A model generated the notes under the pieces. It did not search any database, was not told where the DNA came from, and worked only from the letters and a program-made list of their open reading frames with translations. From Arion vulgaris (Eukaryota > Mollusca > Gastropoda > Stylommatophora > Arionidae): a stretch of 64,000 bases of DNA. Location: contig CM036771.1 of assembly GCA_020796225.1 (NCBI GenBank), forward strand, positions 34,223,544 to 34,287,543. Direction: 5' to 3'. A program made the translations under genes and the position numbers. Shown here in pieces: positions 42,540-64,000 of this stretch (within the stretch, counting starts at the first letter, position 1; every line of letters begins with the position of its first letter).

Positions 42540-42758
42540 CCCTTTATCTGCTAAGGACGTATATATGCGTTTTTCCCGTTTACTTCTAAAGACGCATTAA
42601 CACGTCTGTTATTATCTCTTCTCTGTGGGCTACAGACGTGTTAACATGTTATACATTGCTACTGTCACTGCTACAGGCGAACATTCACGTTTGTGACCTA
42701 GAAACAAAGAGTAGCTATTTTCAGCTCAGCCTTCAGAAAGTATGTAGCAGCGAAAGGG
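42540..42758. mobile_element. TTAA-flanked MITE (M4)
   Basis: TTAA at 42536-42539 and 42759-42762. Inverted ends CCCTTTATCTGCTAAGG and GTAGCAGCGAAAGGG. 219 bp with several internal acgtgttaac/gttaacacgt-type palindromes. No coding. Confidence 0.82.
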
Positions 42759-43043
42759 TTAAGAACAATATCAAAGAAGGGATAGTACTGACTTTTACAG
42801 ATAAATAGAGCCTTCTACAAATGTGTTTTTAATTTCATTTGATAGTCAAATGTTCTGTAACAGTGATGACTGCTGACTACTGAGGTTCTACCTAGCTATA
42901 TCTTCTTCGTGTCCCGTTTAAGGTTTTCACAAGAGATTTTTATTGTTGCTATTCTGTTGCCTTTCTACCAATTGTTTCCCATGTCAGGCCATAATCTTTC
43001 ATTTACCTTTCCAATTGTTCTCCATGTTTCCTTTGGATAAGAG

Positions 43044-43207
43044 CAGTGGCGGCTCATCATTAAGGGCCAGTGGGGCCGGGCCCCACCAAAAGTAATGTAT
43101 AATGTGTATTTATTATTTTATAAATTAAAATATAGCAACCAAAAACCATGATTTATCTGGGAAAAATGTCTGGCCCCACCAACAAAAATGATCACGAGCC
43201 GCCACTG
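43044..43207. mobile_element. hAT-type MITE with perfect 8-bp target duplication
   Basis: CAGTGGCGGCTCATCATT and AATGATCACGAGCCGCCACTG-type ends (read as inverted repeats). GATAAGAG flanks both sides (43036-43043, 43208-43215). 164 bp, same family as 12583-12745. It contains an internal GGCCGGGCCCCACC palindrome. Confidence 0.93.
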
Positions 43208-44474
43208 GATAAGAGGGTCTTCTTTTCCCATCTACTATCCATCAGAAAGTTGTCCTAGTCCATACGCCTACTGGCATACAACATACATGACCAATTCACC
43301 TTCATCTTTTAATGATGGATGTTACAACACTGTTAATGATGATGGAATCAAGAAAAATAAGGTGTGCATAATATGAGATAATTGTTTGACAATGTCATTT
43401 ATAATATACTTTCAAACATTATATTTATTCTTTTGTTATAATATAAAATAGCCATAATTACTTTGTGAATTAATATTTATTTGTGACTTGAATAAAATCT
43501 TGAAGTTTGTTTATTGCTTCTTAAGTTCATACTGATAATTATAACATTTTCCGTAGCCTTCTCAGACCATAGGGTATGAATTCACTTCACGTTTCTGATC
43601 GAGCTCACTACCACTTAAGCTACAGACGCTCATCATGCAGGAGGTAGGAGAGTGAATTCCTTCCTCACTTATGAAATGCCGAGTGTAGGATTGAAACCAC
43701 AACCCTCTTGTGTCTGAGCCAATAATCGAACGTTTATGCATTACTTTAATCCGTCCCACAAGTCCATGCTGAAGACTTTCAAAATGTGTATTTTTGGACT
43801 CATCCAAAAGAAACATTACAGGGGTAGAAAGATTACTAAACTTTTTTATGGTCCTAAAACTGAATAAAAAATAGAACTAATCTTCCATAGAGAAAACATT
43901 GAAATCTACCAGACAGAAAATATGTCACCTCTTACAATAAAGCGATGGCAGTCTTCATCAGAGAAAAGAAAGAAAGAATGAGAGAGAGTTAGAATGTAAA
44001 TACTACCTTACTAAACTATGAAAGAGACATCACAAGACTGCGAAACCTATCCCTTAATGGGCGCAAGATATAGAAAACAATATTGGTGCTAAAATCAGAT
44101 TCTGTGTCTAGGAAAGGCGTGAAAATTGGACAGTGTCTATCAAACAGAGATCCCACATCCCAGTGAAGGGATAAAGACGTGAGAACCCAGTTCAGTTCGC
44201 ACTGGAAAACGTAAGCTTAAGCATTACGGCAAAGTTTATGTTAGCAAAGTTCACGCTGATGGAGCTAGGAGACAGAGTAAAAAGAAAAAAATTAATTAAA
44301 TCACCATGGCATCAGTATGCATAACAAATTTCTCAAACATATTGCCCCATAAGTAAAAAATAATTTTCTTCAAAATCTGAAACCAGAGGGTGAACTTAAG
44401 GGGGTTCAAGCAATCTAAACGTTAGCCCATATCCAACCATTACCAAAGATAGGAAGATAAAACAGAGGCAGTGA
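43208..44474. other. Intergenic: L-B remnant, otherwise no gene seen
   Basis: 43560-43830 has minus-strand L-B/S6-like words (gatcgagctcactaccactt; cttgtgtctgagccaataat). The remaining sequence (43216-43559, 43831-44474) shows no exon or shared repeat. Confidence 0.4.
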
Positions 44475-45110
44475 GGGAGACGTCATCTCATAACTACTCT
44501 CGTGTTTTCATACTCAGTGACTCCATGAGTATGATTCGTAAGGACTCATTGCTGCAAACGCCCACATGTCCAGGGCGGCAGATCCCCGTGAGTCTATGGA
44601 CTGTGGAAACTTATATAGACGATATCTACTTATACAGTGAAAGGAACAAATGGGTCTTTCTTGATTCTTCTATGCAGTTTATGTATACCATTAAGGACAG
44701 CTAAGCGAGAAGATATGCAAAAGCATTCGTTGAGACATCAACACAGAATGAGACGCCTCAATCTCAGCACGTTAAGAGCGATAACAAGTAGGAGATCAGA
44801 GCACATACGGTCGTGTTTACGTGCAACAAAGACACTCTTTACCGCATTGAGAGAGTCTTTCCGAACAGAGGAGTTTCATAAATGTGAATCCCACTCACTG
44901 ACCAGATTGAGAGAGATGGGTGTCAATATTGGTGCGGCCCAAAAAGAACGACATACTAAATATGCAAAGAGATTGATTAATCAACATCGAACTTGCGTGT
45001 TGGGCAGATGGATGCTGCTGGATTTGTTGGGGCGGAGATCGGAGCACCTATGGACATGTCCAGAGTGCTATGATGATAGTCATATAACTGATATTCCAAT
45101 ATAAGTGTGT
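44475..45110 (+). mobile_element. LINE L-A fragment, best-preserved tail
   Basis: The RNase H Asp motif is readable ([13 protein letters not shown]). Then come the complete tail [20 protein letters not shown] and KYAKRLINQHRTCVLGRWML and [20 protein letters not shown]. The RNase H His/Asp part is deleted. Confidence 0.82.
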
Positions 45111-45174
45111 CCAAAGGTAAAAATAATAATTAACGGAATGAAAGGGTTACGGTATGAAGTCACTTCTTTCACAT

Positions 45175-45500
45175 TTATATACTCTGGGGTGTAGGAGGAC
45201 CAATCTCTTTTCTCACTGTGGAATGTCGAGTGTAGGATTGAATCCACAACCACCTTGTGTCCGAATCGATAGGTGAACGGTTATGCATTACGCTAATCCG
45301 TCCCACAGCTCTACTTGTACAACTCGTAATTCCAGACTCCTTAAATCGTTGGATAGATTCAACATCAATTTTAGTATTCTCATCCAACATTAGGTCGTCA
45401 AGAAACAGAAGAACATCCTAAACTTTCATACGATAAATACTGTCGATGCAAGCCAGCCCGCTCTCTCATTGCCGCAAACGCCCGCATGCCCAGGGCAGTA
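45175..45500 (-). mobile_element. LINE L-B fragment
   Basis: Minus strand: [20 protein letters not shown] then TSCTSRAV, with a truncated RNase H relic upstream. Confidence 0.75.
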
Positions 45501-45574
45501 GATCCCCGTGTCTCCGTAGGGTGGAAACATATATGCGACATCCACTTAAATCAAGATCCTACTAAGCTTTCCTA

Positions 45575-45700
45575 TGTTATGTTATGTTATGCGATCGACG
45601 TCATGGCACATTGGGCATTCCCATTCGTGCTCTGTCCTCCGTTGCAGCAGCCATCCCAAAGTCCATTTGCTCACAGTACCCATGAGAAGTTGATTACTAT
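45575..45700 (-). mobile_element. LINE L-F 3' end, near-identical to 7290-7415
   Basis: About 115 bases identical or nearly so to the start of the L-F copy at 7.3 kb, including the cgatcgacgtcatggcacat segment and the TGTTA run. Confidence 0.85.
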
Positions 45701-45759
45701 ATTATTCCTATGTTATTCAGCTGCATCATCTCTTGCGTACTCTGTTATCACCGCTCCTC

Positions 45760-46480
45760 TACGACAGCCACGATAGTGTAGTGGTTAATGTATTTGCTTC
45801 AAATGCTCGGCTCGAAATACGCAGTTCGTGTGATGGTTCTGAAACTTAAACAGCCCCCAGCTGAACACTATAGAAACACTATGAGTTAAATTAGACCTGC
45901 GCGATGTTGATCACATCCGCGGCCATCGACAACATATATTATCGGAGGCAACGACCACATCATACACCATGTACCGATGATTAAGATGTCATTTCGGTCC
46001 ATGGCAGATCCCTCTGATATTGTCGCAAAGCCAGTCAATCTATCAGCTCGTTTATTACCACTGACTCCTGTGTGCCCAGGGCCAAAAATGAAGATGGTTT
46101 CTCTTATCACTATCTATACCAGTACCTCCACCCAGTTATTTGAATATATACTTAATATATACAGAATATATACATAATTAGATAGTGTCCTAGCTTTGCG
46201 TTAAATTAAAAAATACCGCAAGCCAGTACATCAGCTCAGAAGAGTGAAATGGTTACGGTCTGAAAACGCTACCATCTCACTCCCATCTACTCAGTATGCA
46301 AACCATTCGACATTTGTTTTGGAAGACTCAGCACCTATGGGTCTTCTGTATAGCTGGATTGATTTAACGTCAATTTTAGTGTCCTAAACCAACAATAGGT
46401 CGCCAAGAGACCGCAGAACATCACCCGTATTCATTCTAAACATCTCAACAATCGACGCTTTCGATGCAAGAATGTCCTCT
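45760..46480 (-). mobile_element. Small tRNA-type SINE head and LINE L-A and L-B pieces
   Basis: 45762-45850 has a SINE head on plus (ccacgatagtgtagtggtta). 45890-46190 is L-A RNase H on minus (FIFGPGHTGVSGNKRADRLT: catalytic His and Asp). 46265-46480 is L-B on minus. Confidence 0.7.
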
Positions 46481-46670
46481 ATCTGGTGTTCTATGATTTG
46501 ATTTACTGCATCTATGTTGGATTTTATAGTTATTCTTTCGTTTGATGACAAAATGCTTCCTAAGTACACAAAGTCTTTGACTTGCTTTAATTGATGCTTG
46601 TCGATGGCTCTATTTTTATTTAAGGTGTCCTGCTTCTTCTCTTCACCATTTACTTTTTAAATAAGTGTTG

Positions 46671-46872
46671 GCCCGTCTGCCCAGCGTGTTCGTAGGCGTT
46701 GGACTATGGGTGACTATCCTCTGTGTGTGCGGGTTCAATTCCGCGGGATGGCAGAAAAGCCACAGATTCCCAGATTTACGCTGTTCGTGGCACCGAACCG
46801 AAGGGTTACGATGCCCATGGCACCGAGCAGAAGAGCTGAAAAGCTCAAGTGCTTCTGGATCGGGAAAAAAAT
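46671..46872 (+). mobile_element. tRNA-derived SINE S2
   Basis: AGTGTTGG occurs on both sides (46664-46671 and 46875-46882). Head gcccgtctgcccagcgtgtt, B box GGGTTCAATTCCGCG, end aagtgcttctggatcggg. Confidence 0.87.
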
Positions 46873-46882
46873 TTAGTGTTGG

Positions 46883-47210
46883 CGAAACACGTAATAACAA
46901 AGTACTGTGGTTTTACAAAATACAAAAACAATACACTGCAACGTTCCGACCAAAAGGTCTTTATCAAGCAAACGATACAACAGGAGTGACGAATTTCACT
47001 GCACAGCACACTACATATAAACTAGGACAGAAACATCCAAACGGTCCTCTATAAGTGTTCAGGGATCTCTGTGGTGCTTGTCTCTTGTGACAAAGGTACA
47101 TGGTTCGCTCACTCATGGAGCCATCTGGATATTTTTCCAGAGATCCCTGATCTTAGTGTAGGTGAGATCGAGTTCCTAGTCATTACGGAAACGGACGATA
47201 AAACGCGTCC
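46883..47210 (+). mobile_element. Repeat S7 followed by S5 head
   Basis: 46883-47045 is S7 (cgaaacacgtaataacaaag; ccaaaaggtctttatcaagc). 47055-47210 is S5 (gggatctctgtggtgcttgt; gagccatctggatatttttc; gtgagatcgagttcctagtc). Confidence 0.72.
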
Positions 47211-47259
47211 CTTTTTTAAAAATAACCATTGGTAGTTCAAAATCATACATACTATTTAA

Positions 47260-47640
47260 ATACATAATGACCATTTGAAACAAGGTGCTATAGAAAGGTT
47301 CTTAGAACATCATGGACAGAGAAGACATCAGGACATCCTACAAGACCTGATTATCAAAGAGCATTGGCTCATAAATAACATCTTGTCCCGGAAGATGAAA
47401 TATTTTGGCCACATTAAATGCCACAGTGGTCTGAAGAGAAAGGTAACGGGAGGTAAGGTTCCTGGAAAACGAGGCAGGGGACGACCAAGACGAAGGTGGC
47501 ACCAGAACATCAAAGAAACCTTGAACATGACGCTGGAAGAGGCAGGTGAACTTGCAAGAGACTGAGAGCTTTTCAAGCGGGCTGTAATGAATGCGACGTT
47601 CCCCAAGGGACATGCTACTACTTGAGTTCAAAATCTAGAA
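47260..47640 (+). mobile_element. LINE C-terminal tail, open frame
   Basis: 96 codons: [53 protein letters not shown], then a stop and further in-frame FPKGHAT. The FGHI and [12 protein letters not shown] motifs are typical LINE ends. Confidence 0.8.
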
Positions 47641-47850
47641 GAGCAAACTGGAATGCCGCTGCCCTGGAAAAATTCATTAGAATAGATTAAAATAAAATTC
47701 CTACAAAAATATCTCCACCATCTTCAAAATTTTATCGGGGACAATCGCCGGTGTTTTGGATTTCGTGCTATCTTCCTGTGTAAGAAAAAGATCGTTGCGC
47801 ACATGGTTACTCACCAACATGCAATGCTGATGGCCCTATCAATCTATATA
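47641..47850 (+). mobile_element. S5 tail fragment
   Basis: gttcaaaatctagaagagca, aaaattcattagaatagatt, gtgtaagaaaaagatcgttg, caatgctgatggccctatca. Confidence 0.75.
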
Positions 47851-48117
47851 AGTGTTGGGCTATATAAATGTAGCAATCGTGTGTGCTTGTTCTAAAGCAC
47901 TTTGTAAGCTGTTATTCACTTCTTAATGCTGTTCTTGATGCCGTCGCTCCATCTTTAGCGTGGTCTTCCTCTTACTGTAGGTGTGAGCACATCAATGTTA
48001 TATTAGTCGTCTTTAAATGAATTCGCAGTTTCAAACAGAACTGCACTGCATGTAAGCTTTTTAGTAGCGAAATTACATAGTACGGCGACCTCGTTGTCCT
48101 CGTCTTTGAAGCCAAAA
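47851..48117 (+). promoter_or_regulatory. Presumed SUCLA2 promoter and 5'UTR
   Basis: This roughly 270-base interval lies between the last upstream repeat (a SINE tail) and the proposed start codon, and is free of recognised repeats. It contains locally CG-bearing sequence (tacggcgacctcg, gccgtcgctcc) in an otherwise CpG-poor window. No clear TATA box was identified. The assignment rests on position only. Confidence 0.3.
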
Positions 48118-63127
<15,010 letters not shown>

Positions 63128-63160
63128 GTAAGTTATATCATGCCATTTATTATCAACTTG

Positions 63161-63429
63161 GTTACATCACAGCCCTCGTATCATAATGCAGCTACATCAC
63201 AGCCCTCGTAACATAATGCAGTTACATCACAGCCCTCGTAACATCACAGCCCTTGTAACATAATGCAGTTACATCACAGCCCTCGTAACATAATGCAGTT
63301 ACATCACAGCCCTCATAACATAATGCAGTTACATCACAGCCCTCGTAATACAATGCAGTTACATCACAACCTCGTAACATAATGCAGTTACTTCACAGCC
63401 CTCGTAACATAATGCAGTTACATCACAGC
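63161..63429 (+). repeat. 30-bp tandem array, about 9 units
   Basis: Unit ttacatcacagccctcgtaa + cataatgcag. One unit lacks the atgcag part. It begins 34 bases after the exon 10 donor of SUCLA2. No single-copy relative is seen elsewhere in the window. Confidence 0.93.
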
Positions 63430-63538
63430 ACGGCTGACTTTTACATGTGATTGATAAACCATTGTAAACTTTACAGGAACTTGGACCCTAAACATGATTT
63501 GAACTCTTATATGAGTAGACGATGTTTCACTAACAAAC

Positions 63539-63650
63539 GCCAGTGCAACAGAGCTCATGCACTGCAGCTGAGATCTTCCTGTGTAAGAAAGAGATCAGAG
63601 CGTACATGGTTACTCACTGAAGTTCAATTATGATGGTCCTATCAATCAAT
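63539..63650 (+). mobile_element. 5'-truncated S5 tail with exact target duplication
   Basis: CACTAACAAAC at 63528-63538 and 63651-63661 (11 bp, perfect) flank a 112-bp insert that contains only the S5 end (gatcttcctgtgtaagaaag, then atcaatcaat). It proves that the tail alone was inserted by target-primed reverse transcription. Confidence 0.9.
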
Positions 63651-63660
63651 CACTAACAAA

Positions 63661-64000
63661 CATGGAATTTGAACTATTAGTCGTTCTGTGCTGATGGTTA
63701 TACTGAGATGAGATCGAAGCACTTATGGAATTGTTCCTTATTCAGCGAAGATGATCAAATGACTAACTAGCGAGCTCTAACTGACGTAGTCTTTCTTCTT
63801 CTTTCTTTCTGACAGTGATTATCAGATTAGAAGCTCTGAAGGTTGTGGTGCGGTTAATGTCCTCTGCTGTATAATAGATTCAAGTTGAGCATGTAAACGA
63901 ACCAATGTTATTTCAAAACCCAAAAAGAAGACGGGAAAACCCCTGATTGAAATTCATTTTCAAAGATTTTAAAAGTTAAATTCTACTAAATATTTTAACC
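63661..64000. other. Intron end of window
   Basis: 63700-63770 is similar to 54690-54790 (L-A-type tail words gatcgaagcacttatgga). The rest has words of S5 near 63880 (ttcaagttgagcatgtaaac). No exon is seen. Confidence 0.45.

Larger units (their letters stand above)
41799..43500 (+). other. Filamin 3' flank, probable 3'UTR with candidate poly(A) signal
   Basis: After the stop, 41850-42170 is a degenerate direct repeat (about 10 loose copies of words like gttagttgaatctattatc). Transposon fragments follow. An AATAAA is seen at 43491-43496, but it lies beyond two MITEs, so the real cleavage site is uncertain. No coding exon is visible here. Confidence 0.35.

Overview
This is a eukaryotic nuclear window from an animal, most likely an invertebrate. 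It is AT-rich and has GT-AG spliced genes with exons of 58 to 186 bases. About two thirds of it is recognisable interspersed repeat. The protein matches, tRNA-type SINEs, RNase H LINEs and TTAA/hAT miniature transposons all say metazoan. The C-terminal repeats of the filamin look more like the unconventional jitterbug-type filamins of protostomes than vertebrate filamins, but I cannot name a species. There is nothing prokaryotic here.

Two genes can be read, both on the + strand. (1) Positions 724-41798 hold the 3' half of a filamin-family actin crosslinker: 14 exons, all in frame, 658 codons plus stop, covering about 6.7 immunoglobulin-like filamin repeats. The upstream exons lie outside the window. 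(2) Positions 48118-63127 hold SUCLA2, the ADP-forming succinyl-CoA ligase beta subunit of the mitochondrial TCA cycle. I propose a tiny first exon at 48118-48141 and find nine more exons; the last exon is beyond the right edge. SUCLA2 has four small frame or splice irregularities (junction 2/3, exon 7, exon 8 interior, exon 8 end), whereas filamin has none. The two genes have unrelated jobs and are simply neighbours.

The rest is a dense repeat landscape. LINE fragments, nearly all 5'-truncated, fall into families labelled here L-A to L-H: L-A, L-B, L-F and L-H carry RNase H; L-C and L-G carry reverse transcriptase; L-D and L-E are 3' coding tails. SINE-like families are S1 to S9, several with pol III A/B boxes. 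DNA transposon remnants include a group bounded by TTAA (two with piggyBac-like acidic N-terminal coding remnants) and two hAT-type MITEs with perfect 8-bp target duplications. Several nested insertions have exact target-site duplications: S6 in L-B, S1 in L-C, S2 in a TTAA MITE, L-G in S1, and S6-like in S6.

The most interesting pattern is that most tandem arrays here (42, 79, 44 and 29 bp units and a C/A-rich array) are local expansions of segments that also exist once inside dispersed LINE or SINE copies elsewhere in the window. Second are the TTAA-bounded elements with a shared CYCTT start. Third is a 40-base U2 snRNA 5'-end fragment in a filamin intron. Repeat boundaries are eye-read and good to about 20 bases unless a target duplication fixes them.
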